Shown: piece after piece, positions 25,757-34,488 of the stretch
Numbering within the stretch: the first letter of the stretch is position 1
Layout of the letters: every line of letters begins with the position of its first letter
NCBI RefSeq assembly: GCF_019800005.1
Contig: NZ_JABGCL010000013.1
Span: forward strand, 1 to 64,000
From: Geminicoccus harenae
GTDB lineage: Bacteria; Pseudomonadota; Alphaproteobacteria; Geminicoccales; Geminicoccaceae
DNA length: 64,000 nt
Reading direction: 5' to 3'
Notes under the pieces: model-generated
Told to the model about the DNA's origin: nothing
What the model saw: only the letters and a program-made list of their open reading frames with translations
Database searches by the model: none
Position numbers and translations under genes: made by a program

Positions 25757-25770
25757 GAACCAGTCCGTTA
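25757..25770. promoter_or_regulatory. degenerate TAACC-N4-GGTTA-like operator, site B (TetR/isomerase divergent promoter)
   Basis: GAACC-AGTC-CGTTA; each half-site differs from TAACC/GGTTA by one base. It lies between the divergent TetR gene (start 25665) and the TIM-barrel gene (start 25835). Such weaker sites are typical of autoregulation. Confidence 0.4.
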
Positions 25771-25834
25771 CCTTGGCGGTCAGGATGGCCGGCCGGACGC
25801 GCCGGCACCACCCCCGACGGAGGCACGACCAGGC

Positions 25835-26698
25835 ATGGTCACGACGCCCGTGCGGCGCTGCCGGCTCGCACTCAACACCGCCACGCTGGGCTTCAGGCAC
25901 ACGCTGCCGGAGATCGTGGCGGCGCTGGCCGGCCGCGGCATCACGGGCATCGCGCCGTGGCGGCGCGAGCTCGCCGACACGCCACCGGTCGAGGCCCGCC
26001 GCCGCTTCGAGGATGCCGGCCTCGCCGTCACCTGCCTGTGCCGGGGCTCGTACCTGACCTTCGCCTCGGAGCAGCAGCGCACCGCCATCCTGGAGGACAA
26101 CCGCCGTGCCATCGACGAGGCGGCGGCACTGGGGGCACCCGTGCTGTGCATGGTGGTGGGCGGCCTGCCCGAGGGGATGCACGACCTCCGCCTGGCACGG
26201 CGGCAGGTCACCGAGCAGCTCGCCGCCCTCTTGCCCCATGCCCGGGCGCACGGGGTAAGGCTGGCACTGGAGCCCCTGCACCCGATGTACGCGGCCGACC
26301 GCTCCTGCGTCTCGACCCTGGTGCAGGCGCTGGACATCTGCGACCAGGTCGGGCCGGAGCTGGGCGTGATGATCGACGTCTACCATCTCTGGTGGGACCC
26401 GGACTTCCAGGCAGGCCTCGCCCGTGCCGGGGCCGACCGGCTGCTGGGCTGGCAGATCTGCGACTGGCGGGTGCCGACCCGCGACCTCCTGCAGGACCGG
26501 GCGATGATCGGCGACGGGGTGATCGATCTGGCCCGGATGCACCGGGAGGTCGCCGCCGCCGGCTGGCGGGGCATGGTCGAGGTCGAGATCTTCTCGGCGC
26601 TCGACTGGGACCAGCGGCCGATGACGGAAACGCTGGACGTGCTGTGCGCCCGCTTCGACCGGCTCGCACTCCCCGACCCGGCCGATCTGCTGCCATAG
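25835..26698 (+). CDS. sugar phosphate isomerase/epimerase-like TIM-barrel protein
   Basis: 287 residues of the AP_endonuc_2/IolE-Hyi-like superfamily. Visible features are LNTATLG at strand 1, a central RLALEPLHPMY with the metal-ligand Glu, VMIDVYHLWWDP with Asp and His ligands, LGWQICDWRVPTRD, and the C-terminal VEVEIFS with the last Glu ligand. Such enzymes isomerise or epimerise sugars or keto-sugars with a divalent metal. It is divergent from the TetR gene and followed, after 193 bp without a recognisable element, by an aldo/keto reductase, which suggests a small sugar or polyol catabolic set. The exact reaction is unknown. Confidence 0.8.
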   Translation: MVTTPVRRCRLALNTATLGFRHTLPEIVAALAGRGITGIAPWRRELADTPPVEARRRFEDAGLAVTCLCRGSYLTFASEQQRTAILEDNRRAIDEAAALGAPVLCMVVGGLPEGMHDLRLARRQVTEQLAALLPHARAHGVRLALEPLHPMYAADRSCVSTLVQALDICDQVGPELGVMIDVYHLWWDPDFQAGLARAGADRLLGWQICDWRVPTRDLLQDRAMIGDGVIDLARMHREVAAAGWRGMVEVEIFSALDWDQRPMTETLDVLCARFDRLALPDPADLLP

Positions 26699-26891
26699 CG
26701 GCGGCGCCGTCCAGCACGGGCGGCCGCGGCAACAGGCGGGCAGGATTTCGTTGATGACCGACGCTCGGCACACACCTGCCGCCAGATCGGCCTGAGCGGG
26801 CTGCCCCGGCGACGGTGGTGGCACGACGTCGGGTGATCGGGCTAGATCGGTCTGCCGGTGCCAGCCGGACCATCCAGGGAAGTCGCGCCTC

Positions 26892-27947
26892 ATGCAGTAT
26901 CGCCAGCTCGGCCGGTCCGGCCTTCGCGTCTCCGTCCTGACCCTCGGCACCATGACCTTCGGCGGTGCCGGCAGCTTCGCCAAGACCGGGTCGACCGATG
27001 CCGCGGGTGCCCGCCGCCTGGTCGACCTTTGCCTCGAAGCTGGGGTGAACCTCTTCGACACCGCCGATGTCTATTCCCGGGGGCAGTCCGAGGAGATCCT
27101 GGGACAGGCGGTGCAGGGCCGGCGCGACCGGGTGCTCCTGACCACCAAGGCGCGCTTTACGATGGGCGACGGGCCCAACGACGCCGGCTCCTCGCGCCAG
27201 CACCTGATCCAGGCCTGCGAGGCGAGCCTGAAGCGCCTCGGCACCGACTATCTCGACCTCTACCAGCTCCATGAATGGGACGGGCAGACCCCGCTGGACG
27301 AGACCCTGCGTGCCCTGGACGACCTCGTCCGCGCCGGCAAGGTGCGCTATGTCGGCGTGTCGAACTTCTCGGGCTGGCACCTCATGAAGATGCTGGCCAC
27401 TGCCGAGGCCGGCCATCTGATCCGGCCGGTCAGCCAGCAGATCCACTACACGCTGCAGGCGCGCGAAGCCGAGCACGAGCTGGTGCCGGTTGCCGTGGAC
27501 CAGGGGGTGGGCATCCTGGTCTGGAGCCCGCTGGCCGGCGGCCTCCTGACCGGCAAGTACCGGCGCGGTCAAACGATGCCGGAAGGGACGCGCCACCTGG
27601 CCAACTGGGGCGAGCCGCCGGTCCATGACCAGGACCGGCTCTACGACATCGTCGACGTGCTGGTGGAGCTCGCCGATGCGCGGGGCCTGCCGCCGGCCCA
27701 GCTGGCGCTGGCCTGGCTGCTGGGCCGGCCGGGCGTGTCGTCGCTGGTGATCGGCGCGCGTACCGAGGAGCAGCTCCTGGCCAACCTCGCCGCGGCCGAT
27801 CTGGAACTCAGTGCGGAGGAACGCCGCCGCCTGGACGAGGTGAGTGCCGTCCCCCTGCCCTACCCCTACTGGCACCAGGCCAAGACGGCCAAGGACCGCC
27901 TCTCGCCTGCCGACCTGACGCTGCTGGGGCCATACCTGCCCGGCTGA
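26892..27947 (+). CDS. aldo/keto reductase
   Basis: 351 residues, (beta/alpha)8 NADPH-dependent oxidoreductase of the YajO/Gfo-like AKR branch. Active-site residues are visible: Asp and Tyr in LFDTADVYSRG, Lys in VLLTTKARF, His in YQLHEWDG. The strands VRYVGVSNFSGWHL and the C-terminal cofactor region SSLVIGARTEEQLLANL follow the family. The substrate is unknown. An insertion (KARFTMGDGPNDAGSSRQH) is common in this branch. It follows the TIM-barrel gene in the same direction. Confidence 0.87.
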   Translation: MQYRQLGRSGLRVSVLTLGTMTFGGAGSFAKTGSTDAAGARRLVDLCLEAGVNLFDTADVYSRGQSEEILGQAVQGRRDRVLLTTKARFTMGDGPNDAGSSRQHLIQACEASLKRLGTDYLDLYQLHEWDGQTPLDETLRALDDLVRAGKVRYVGVSNFSGWHLMKMLATAEAGHLIRPVSQQIHYTLQAREAEHELVPVAVDQGVGILVWSPLAGGLLTGKYRRGQTMPEGTRHLANWGEPPVHDQDRLYDIVDVLVELADARGLPPAQLALAWLLGRPGVSSLVIGARTEEQLLANLAAADLELSAEERRRLDEVSAVPLPYPYWHQAKTAKDRLSPADLTLLGPYLPG

Positions 27948-28104
27948 CCGAGGCATCCGGAACAAGTGCCGTCCCTGCCGGGCGGACAACCGGATGCTCC
28001 TAGCGGTGCCGTGGATCGTGCGCAGGCGGACTGCCTAGCGGGTTCGGCCGCCATAAGCACGGCGTGTATCCGGTAAACTGCGCTTGGCAGCAGGCCGGGC
28101 GTCA

Positions 28105-28114
28105 TGTCATGACA
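28105..28114. promoter_or_regulatory. palindrome TGTCATGACA upstream of a carbohydrate ABC operon
   Basis: Perfect 10-bp palindrome 130 bp upstream of the first permease gene, flanked by near-direct repeats of GCTTGGCA at 28082 and 28114. The 298-bp region 27948-28245 contains no gene that I can support. A LacI/GntR-type operator is possible; no cognate regulator lies next to it. Confidence 0.35.
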
Positions 28115-28245
28115 GCTTGGCAAGCCGGTCATCGCGTGTGGTGGTTCCGGCAGCCAGCGGGGGCTGGATCCGTGCGCGCGTTTCTCGTCCATCACGGCCG
28201 CCGGGCGGCCGGGTGCGGTGTGGCCCGGGGTCAGAGGAGCGGCGC

Positions 28246-29055
28246 GTGCGCTGGCTGAGGCGGGCGGCCCCGCATCTGGTCCTGATCCCCTTCTCGCTGG
28301 CCGTCGTCCTGCCGCTGCTCTGGCTCCTGCGGGTCAGCCTCACCGACCGGCGCACCGCCTACCAGATCCCACCCGAATGGAGCACGCCGCATCTCGGCAA
28401 CTATGTCGAGATCTTCACGGCCTACCCGTTCGCGACCTGGTTCTGGAACAGTCTGAGTGTGGCGCTGCTCTCGACGGCGGTGGCATTGCCGCTCGCGACC
28501 ATGCTGGCCTTCGCCTTCGCCCGCTACAACAGCGGCGGCGCACCGCTGCGCCTGTCGATCCTGGCCAGCCAGATGCTGCCGCCGATCGTGATGGTGTTGC
28601 CCCTGTTCGCGGTGTTCCTGGGTGCTGGCCTGCTGAACAGCCGCACCGCCGTGGTCATCGCCCATGTCGGCATGAACCTGCCCTTCCTGGCCTGGATGAT
28701 GATCGCCTTCTTCGAGGGCGAGGTGCGCCAGCTCGAGGAGGCGGCGCGGGTCGAGGGGGCCACGCGCTTCCAGGCCTTCTGGAAGGTGGCGGTGCCGGTG
28801 GCGGCCCCGGGCCTGCTGGCAGCGGCCCTGCTGGCCTTCATCATGTCCTGGAACGAGTTCCTGTTCGCCCTGATCCTGACCGGCAAGCGCACCGCCACGC
28901 TGCCGGTCGGCCTGTCCACGCTCGACACCCATCGCGGCGTCGAGATCGCCCTGCTGGCCGCCGCCAACATGGTCGCGATCCTGCCGGTCTTCCTGATGAT
29001 GCCGTTCCTGCGGCGCTATCTGATCAAGGGTTTGTCGCTTGGTGCATTGAAGTAA
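28246..29055 (+). CDS. carbohydrate ABC transporter permease (CUT1, MalG-like)
   Basis: 269 residues with six transmembrane helices and the MalG-type EAA loop (LEEAARVEGATRFQAFWKVAVPVAAPG) before the last helices. The start is the GTG at 28246, which has a GAGGAG Shine-Dalgarno and yields the usual N-terminus (RWLRRAAPHLVLIPFSLAVVLPLLWLL). Uncommonly, this inner permease gene comes first, before the binding-protein gene (25 bp downstream), while its MalF-like partner (30459) follows the binding protein. Confidence 0.87.
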   Translation: MRWLRRAAPHLVLIPFSLAVVLPLLWLLRVSLTDRRTAYQIPPEWSTPHLGNYVEIFTAYPFATWFWNSLSVALLSTAVALPLATMLAFAFARYNSGGAPLRLSILASQMLPPIVMVLPLFAVFLGAGLLNSRTAVVIAHVGMNLPFLAWMMIAFFEGEVRQLEEAARVEGATRFQAFWKVAVPVAAPGLLAAALLAFIMSWNEFLFALILTGKRTATLPVGLSTLDTHRGVEIALLAAANMVAILPVFLMMPFLRRYLIKGLSLGALK

Positions 29056-29080
29056 TCACGAGTTTTCGGGGGAGCCCATA

Positions 29081-30352
29081 ATGAAGAAGTTCCTGCTGGC
29101 GAGCAGCATGCTGATCGCATCCGCGTTCGGTGCGGAGGCGCAGACCATCAACATCCTGATGGAAAGCGTGCCGGACACCCGCTACGTCCAGGAGATGCTG
29201 CCGGAGTTCAAGGAGAAGACCGGCATCGACGTGCAGCTCGAGGTCGTGAACTACGCCGAGATGCACACCAAGCTGGTCCCGCAGCTGGTGGCACCCGAGG
29301 GCTCCTACGACGTCATCATCGTCGACTTCTACTGGGTCGGCGAGTTCACCAAGGCCGGCTGGCTGCAGCCCTTGGACGAGCGGATCCAGGCCGACGAGTT
29401 CCCGGTCGACAACTACATCCCCTCGATCATGGACCTGACCGGCAAGGTCGACGGCACCACCCTGATGCTGCCGTTCTACAACTACGCCATGGGGCTGACC
29501 TACCGGAAGGACCTGCTGGAGGACCCCAAGCACCAGGAGGCGTTCAAGGCCAAGTATGGCCGCGACCTGAAGGTCCCGACCGAATGGCCGGAATATCTGG
29601 ACCAGGTGAAGTACTTCTCCGAGGACGCCGGGATCGAGGGCTTCAAGGGCGTGGTCAACCAGGGCCAGCGCCCCGACCCGATCTCGATGGAATGGTCGAA
29701 CTACCTGTTCGCCAATGGCGGCCGCTACTACGACCCGGAGACCTGGCAGCCGACCCTGGCGACGCCGGAAGGCATCGCGGCGCTCACCCAGTACCGCGAC
29801 AGCATCCAGAAATACGGCCCGATCGGCGCTGCCAACTTCAGCTTCGACGACGCCTTCAACGTCGCGGCGCAGGGCAAGGCCTATTCCTACCTGACGTTCA
29901 ACATGTTCCGCCCGGTCTATGACGATCCGGCCAGCTCGCAGGTGGTGGGCAAGATGGAGATCGCCCCGGTGCCGGGCGGCGGGATGAACGGCTCCTGGGG
30001 CTGGGCGATCCCGAAGTCCTCGCCCGATCCGGACGCGGCCTGGGAGTTCATCAAGTTCATCGAGAGCCCGGAGATCGCCAAGAAGCGTGCCCTGCTGGGC
30101 GGTGCCGCCACGCAGAAGCAGATCTACGAGGACCCGGAGCTGATCGAGAAGTTCTCCTACTACCCGCAGCTCGGCGAGCTCTTGGCCTATGCCCAGAACT
30201 TCCCGGTCTTCACCTACACCCCTGAGTTCGTGGACGTGCTCGGCCGCGAGCTTAGTCTGGCAGTGGCCGACGGCAAGGACCCGAAGGAGGCGCTGGAGCA
30301 GGTGGACAAGGACTTCGCCGAACTTCTGCGCAAGGACGGCAAGCTGCAGTGA
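29081..30352 (+). CDS. carbohydrate ABC transporter substrate-binding protein (MalE/family 1)
   Basis: 423 residues. Sec signal MKKFLLASSMLIASAFGAEA-QT. The mature protein begins INILMESVPDTRYVQEMLPEFKEKTGIDV and contains YDVIIVDFYWVGEFTKAGWLQPLDE and MNGSWGWAIPKSSPDPDAAWEFIKF, the standard layout of family-1 solute-binding proteins that take up oligosaccharides, polyols or glycerol phosphates. The ligand cannot be read from sequence. ATG 29081 is preceded by GGGGGAG. A 9-bp hairpin follows the stop codon. Confidence 0.88.
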   Translation: MKKFLLASSMLIASAFGAEAQTINILMESVPDTRYVQEMLPEFKEKTGIDVQLEVVNYAEMHTKLVPQLVAPEGSYDVIIVDFYWVGEFTKAGWLQPLDERIQADEFPVDNYIPSIMDLTGKVDGTTLMLPFYNYAMGLTYRKDLLEDPKHQEAFKAKYGRDLKVPTEWPEYLDQVKYFSEDAGIEGFKGVVNQGQRPDPISMEWSNYLFANGGRYYDPETWQPTLATPEGIAALTQYRDSIQKYGPIGAANFSFDDAFNVAAQGKAYSYLTFNMFRPVYDDPASSQVVGKMEIAPVPGGGMNGSWGWAIPKSSPDPDAAWEFIKFIESPEIAKKRALLGGAATQKQIYEDPELIEKFSYYPQLGELLAYAQNFPVFTYTPEFVDVLGRELSLAVADGKDPKEALEQVDKDFAELLRKDGKLQ

Positions 30353-30359
30353 CCTTCCT

Positions 30360-30390
30360 GGGAGCTGCCGCCGATAAGGGTGCAGCTCCC
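30360..30390 (+). terminator. 9-bp stem-loop after the family-1 binding-protein gene
   Basis: GGGAGCTGC (30360-30368) pairs perfectly with GCAGCTCCC (30382-30390) around a 13-nt loop, 8 bp after the stop codon and before the downstream permease. It lacks a U-tract, so mRNA stabilisation or partial attenuation is more likely than full termination. Confidence 0.6.
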
Positions 30391-30458
30391 GCGTCTCTGT
30401 CCGGCCCGCCCCCGCGGTGGACGGTCATCCCCGCCCCCAGCCCGAAGACAAACCGTTC

Positions 30459-31340
30459 ATGACCGCCGCGATCGCGCAGCGTGACCGCTGGTTCGGCTTC
30501 GCCATGACCCTGCCGGGCCTCCTGGCCCTGCTCCTGGTCGTGTTGTTCCCGATCCTGTTCACGCTTTGGACCAGCACCTCCGACTTCACCCTGCTGAAGC
30601 CGTCCAACGACGCCTTCCTCGGCCTCTCCCACTACACCCAGGCCTTCGCCACGCCCGAGTTCCGCCACGCATTGTCGGTGACCCTGGCCTTCGTGGTCGC
30701 GGTGGTGGTCCTGGAGTTCCTGGTGGGCTTCGCGGTGGCGCTGGCGCTGGACAAGGTCGAGCACGGCAAGGCCGTCTATTACGTGATCCTCCTGTTCCCG
30801 CTCCTGATGAACCCGATCGTGGTCGGCCTCATCTGGAAGATGTTCCTCCATCCCACGCTCGGCATCGTCAACTACGTGCTGAGCCTGGTGGGCATCCCGC
30901 CGGTGGACTGGCTGGGCGTGCCGGACAACGCGTTCTGGACGGTGGTGGCGGTCGACATCTGGCACCAGGTCTCGTTCATGATCGTCCTGCTCCTGGCCGG
31001 GCTCGCCGCCCTGCCCAAGGAGCCGTACGAGGCGGCGCGGCTGGAAGGGGCCGGCACGATCCGCTGCTTCTTCTGGATCACCCTGCCCTTGATGCGCCCG
31101 GTCATCGTGGTGACGCTGCTGATCCGGCTGATCTTCGCGGTGAAGACCTACGACATCATCTACATCATGACCCGCGGCGGCCCCGGACAGGCCACCGAGC
31201 TGGTCAGCTACTACATCTACCGCCGCGCCTTCGTCGGCCTGGACGTGTCCCAGGCCAGCGCCATGGCGGTCATCCTGCTCCTGGTGGTCCTGGCCCTCAC
31301 CGCCTGGCTCCACCGCTACATGCGCTCTTTGGCCCAATAG
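30459..31340 (+). CDS. carbohydrate ABC transporter permease (CUT1, MalF-like)
   Basis: 293 residues with six transmembrane helices and the EAA loop YEAARLEGAGTIRCFFWITLPLMRP. The N-terminus DRWFGFAMTLPGLLALLLVVLFPILFTLWTS is typical of MalF/UgpA-type subunits. ATG 30459 is chosen because upstream in-frame codons belong to the intergenic region. It pairs with the permease at 28246, and the ATPase begins 3 bp after its stop. Confidence 0.87.
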   Translation: MTAAIAQRDRWFGFAMTLPGLLALLLVVLFPILFTLWTSTSDFTLLKPSNDAFLGLSHYTQAFATPEFRHALSVTLAFVVAVVVLEFLVGFAVALALDKVEHGKAVYYVILLFPLLMNPIVVGLIWKMFLHPTLGIVNYVLSLVGIPPVDWLGVPDNAFWTVVAVDIWHQVSFMIVLLLAGLAALPKEPYEAARLEGAGTIRCFFWITLPLMRPVIVVTLLIRLIFAVKTYDIIYIMTRGGPGQATELVSYYIYRRAFVGLDVSQASAMAVILLLVVLALTAWLHRYMRSLAQ

Positions 31341-31343
31341 ACC

Positions 31344-32411
31344 ATGACCGAGATCCGCCTCGCCAACGTCACCAAGACCTATGCCGGCGGCCAGACCGCC
31401 GTGGACGCGGTCGACCTCACCATCCATGACGGCGAGTTCTTCGTCCTGCTGGGCCCCTCGGGCTGCGGCAAGTCGACCACGCTGCGCATGATCGCCGGGC
31501 TGGAGCCGATCTCGTCCGGTGACCTGTTCATCGGCGAGCGCCGGATGAACGAGGTCGACCCCAAGGACCGCGACCTGGCCTTCGTCTTCCAGAACTACGC
31601 CCTGTTCCCGCATTTGACCGTGAAGGGCAACCTGACCTTCGGCATGAAGCTGCGCGGCGTGCCGGGGCCGGAGCAGGAGCGGCGCCTGGCCGAGGTCACC
31701 GCCATGCTGGGCCTCGCCCCCTATCTAGACCGCAAGCCCGGCCAGCTCTCGGGCGGCCAGCGCCAGCGCGTGGCGCTCGGCCGAGCACTCCTGCGCGACC
31801 CGGTGGCCTTCCTGCTCGACGAGCCGCTCTCCAACCTGGACGCCAAGCTGCGCGCGCAGATGCGTACCGAACTGGTCAAGCTGCACCGCCGGGTCGCCCG
31901 CACCATCATCCACGTCACCCATGACCAGATCGAGGCCATGACCATGGCCGACCGGATCTGCATCATGCAGGACGGCAAGGTCGCCCAGGTCGGGGCGCCG
32001 ATGGAGGTCTACCGCAACCCGGCCAATACCTTCGTCGCGACGTTCACCGGCAGTCCGCCGATGAACCTGGTGCCGGGCCGGCTGGAGCATGGTGCGGTGC
32101 AGTTCGCCGGCGCCAGCCTGCCGGTCGACGTTCGTGCTTCCGGCGGCGACGTGACGGTGGGCTTCCGGCCGGAGGATCTGAGCCTGGTCGCCGCCCCGGC
32201 AAGGCTGCCGATCAACGCCGAGGTGGTAGCGGTGGAGACGCTGGGTGCGGACGCGATCCTGGTCGCCAGCCTGATCGGCGGCCAGGAGGTCGGGATGCGG
32301 GTCCCGGCCGATACGGCGCTGAGCCCAGGCCAGCCGATCGCGGTCCATCTCGACCCGGACCGGCTGCGCCTGTTCGATCCTGGCAGCGGCAAGACGCTGC
32401 CCCGTCGCTGA
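31344..32411 (+). CDS. ugpC: carbohydrate ABC transporter ATPase (UgpC/MsmK-like)
   Basis: 355 residues. Walker A GPSGCGKST, Q-loop FVFQNYALFP, signature LSGGQRQRVALGRA, Walker B VAFLLDEPLSNLDAKLR, H-loop VTHDQIEAMT. A C-terminal TOBE/OB region (about 240-350) contains VTVGFRPEDLSLV, as in UgpC/MalK. It belongs to the operon 28246-32411. MsmK-type ATPases often serve several importers, so it may also energise the ATPase-less CUT1 genes at 47207-50285; that is inference. The symbol reflects family, not a proven glycerol-3-phosphate role. Confidence 0.87.
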   Translation: MTEIRLANVTKTYAGGQTAVDAVDLTIHDGEFFVLLGPSGCGKSTTLRMIAGLEPISSGDLFIGERRMNEVDPKDRDLAFVFQNYALFPHLTVKGNLTFGMKLRGVPGPEQERRLAEVTAMLGLAPYLDRKPGQLSGGQRQRVALGRALLRDPVAFLLDEPLSNLDAKLRAQMRTELVKLHRRVARTIIHVTHDQIEAMTMADRICIMQDGKVAQVGAPMEVYRNPANTFVATFTGSPPMNLVPGRLEHGAVQFAGASLPVDVRASGGDVTVGFRPEDLSLVAAPARLPINAEVVAVETLGADAILVASLIGGQEVGMRVPADTALSPGQPIAVHLDPDRLRLFDPGSGKTLPRR

Positions 32412-32468
32412 CCCGGGCGATCTCGGCTATCAGGCAACGGGACCACTCCTGACCGGGGCACCTGCCTG

Positions 32469-33734
32469 ATGCCGTCGCGCTGGAAATGGCTGCTCATCCA
32501 TTACGGGCGGCAGCTCTGGGTGCGGGCATTGCTGTTCGCGCTGGTCGGGCTGCTGAGCGCCCTGGCCGCGGCCGTGATCAGCCCGATCGTGCCGGCCGGC
32601 TGGGCCGCCGCGGTGGGCGCGGATTCGCTCGACAACATCCTGGGCATCCTCGCGTCGAGCCTGCTGGCGGTCGCCACCTTCTCACTGTCCACCATGGTCG
32701 CCGCCTACGGCTCCGCGTCCAGCGGCACCACGCCCAGGGTGGTCCAGCTGCTGATGGCCGACAGCCGGGTGCAGAACGCGATCGCCACCTTCATCGGCGG
32801 CTTCCTGTTCAGCCTCGTCGCCATCATCGCGCTCGCCACCGGCCTGTACGGCGAGGACGGCCGGATCGTCCTGTTCGCGGTCACGATCGTCGTGGCCGCT
32901 CTGATCGTGATCACCTTCATCCGCTCGATCGAGCACGTCTCCCGGCTGGGCCGGGTGAGCGACGCGATCGACCGGGTCGCGGCCACGGCCATCCGGGTCT
33001 TGTCCGAGCGGCGTGCCGATCCCTGGCTGGGCGGCCAGCCGCGCGGCGGGCGGTTGCGGCCGGGCTTTCCCCTGTTCACGGACAGGATCGGCCACGTCCA
33101 GCACCTCGACATGGCGGCACTCCAGGCGGTCGCCGCGGCAGCGGACGGCGAGGTGCATGTCGAGGCGCTGCCCGGCAAGTTCATCGACCCGTCGCGGCCG
33201 ATCGCCTGGACCAGCTTCGCGCCGGACGACGCGGCCCGGGACCGGTTGCGCGACGCGTTCACCATCGACCGGCACCGCTCCTACGACCAGGACCCGCGCT
33301 TTGGCGTGGTGGTGCTGGCCGAGATCGGGGCCAAGGCCTTGTCCACCGGGATCAACGATACCGGGACGGCGATCGAGGTGCTGTCCGCCCTGGTCCGGGT
33401 CCTTGCCGCCTGGCTGGCGCCGGTGGACCAGCCGGAGGTGCGGTTCGATCGGGTCTTCCTGCCCGAGGTCGCGGTCGAGGACCTGTTCGAGGACGCCTTC
33501 TACGCGATCGGCCATGACGGTGCCGCGGCCCTGCCGGTCGGCATCAAGCTGCAGAAGACCCTGGCCATCCTCGGCCGGCTGGGCGACGACCGGGCGGTTG
33601 CCGCCGCCCGGCACCAGTCGCACCTGGCCCTGGCCCGCGCCAAGCTGGTGCTGCGCCTGCCGGACGACGTGGAACGGCTGGCCGCGACCGCCGTCGAGCT
33701 GCGCCAGCCGGCGGTCAGAACCGCTTCATCGTGA
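32469..33734 (+). CDS. DUF2254 membrane protein
   Basis: 421 residues. Four N-terminal transmembrane helices: VRALLFALVGLLSALAAAVI, a second with the conserved LGILASSLLAVATFSLSTMVAAY, a third AIATFIGGFLFSLVAIIALA, and a fourth VLFAVTIVVAALIVITFIR. A soluble C-terminal domain includes DPRFGVVVLAEIGAKALSTGINDTGTA. This is the DUF2254 pattern; the function of the family is unknown to me. The gene starts 57 bp after the ABC ATPase and overlaps the convergent SDR gene by 20 bp. Confidence 0.85.
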   Translation: MPSRWKWLLIHYGRQLWVRALLFALVGLLSALAAAVISPIVPAGWAAAVGADSLDNILGILASSLLAVATFSLSTMVAAYGSASSGTTPRVVQLLMADSRVQNAIATFIGGFLFSLVAIIALATGLYGEDGRIVLFAVTIVVAALIVITFIRSIEHVSRLGRVSDAIDRVAATAIRVLSERRADPWLGGQPRGGRLRPGFPLFTDRIGHVQHLDMAALQAVAAAADGEVHVEALPGKFIDPSRPIAWTSFAPDDAARDRLRDAFTIDRHRSYDQDPRFGVVVLAEIGAKALSTGINDTGTAIEVLSALVRVLAAWLAPVDQPEVRFDRVFLPEVAVEDLFEDAFYAIGHDGAAALPVGIKLQKTLAILGRLGDDRAVAAARHQSHLALARAKLVLRLPDDVERLAATAVELRQPAVRTASS

Positions 33735-34488
33735 GCCCGCCATCCACGGCGATCGCTTGGCCGACCGTATAGGGCAGGTCGCCCGCCGCCAGGGTCGCGA
33801 TGCACCGGCCGACCTCCTCCGCCTCGCCCCAGCGCGGCATCGGCGCGCCGTCCTGGGCGAAGAAGGCATCGTACTTGGCGGTCGAGGGGGCGGTCATCGG
33901 CGTGCGGATGATGCCCGGGCGGATCTCGTAGACGCCGATCCCGTGCGGGGCCAGGCGGGCGGCGAACAGGCGAGTGACCATGCTGGCCGCGGCCTTGCTG
34001 ACGCAGTATTCGCTCCGGTTGAGCGAGAGCGCCTCAACATTGCTCGACGTGGTGACGACGATCGAGCGGTGCCGGTCCGGCAAACCGTCGCTCGCCAGCA
34101 GATGGCGGGCGACGTGCTGCAGGAGGAAGAACAGGCCGCGCGTGTTGACCGACATGCAGCGGTCGAAGCTCTCCACGCCGACATCGAGCAGGTCGCCCCG
34201 GACCATGACCGACACGCCGGCATTGGCGACCAGGCAGTCCAGGCGGCCAAACGCTTCCAGCGCCTGGGCGAGCAGGGCCGGCTGGCCTTCCAGGTCGGCG
34301 ACGTCACCATGCACCACCGCTGCCCGTCCGCCGGCGGCCGTCACCGCCTGGCGGGCCTCCTCCGTATCGTCGGCCCGGGTTCGTTCGTGCAAGACCACGT
34401 CGAAGCCGCGGCCGGCCAGCGCCACCGCTGCGGCCTTGCCGATGCCACGGCCGGAGCCCGTGACCCAGGCGACGGGACGGCCGTTCAC
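33715..34488 (-). CDS. SDR-family oxidoreductase (FabG-like)
   Basis: 257 residues. Cofactor motif TGSGRGIG, LVANAGVSV, catalytic Ser in TTSSNVEA and the YCVSK pair, with the end LPYTVGQAIAVDGGLTMKRF typical of FabG-like enzymes. The start is the GTG at 34488, chosen because it overlaps the acyl-CoA dehydrogenase stop by 4 bp (GTGA), so the two are translationally coupled. It probably oxidises a hydroxy intermediate or reduces a keto group; the substrate is unknown. Its expression should follow operator site C. Confidence 0.87.
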   Translation of the reverse strand: MNGRPVAWVTGSGRGIGKAAAVALAGRGFDVVLHERTRADDTEEARQAVTAAGGRAAVVHGDVADLEGQPALLAQALEAFGRLDCLVANAGVSVMVRGDLLDVGVESFDRCMSVNTRGLFFLLQHVARHLLASDGLPDRHRSIVVTTSSNVEALSLNRSEYCVSKAAASMVTRLFAARLAPHGIGVYEIRPGIIRTPMTAPSTAKYDAFFAQDGAPMPRWGEAEEVGRCIATLAAGDLPYTVGQAIAVDGGLTMKRF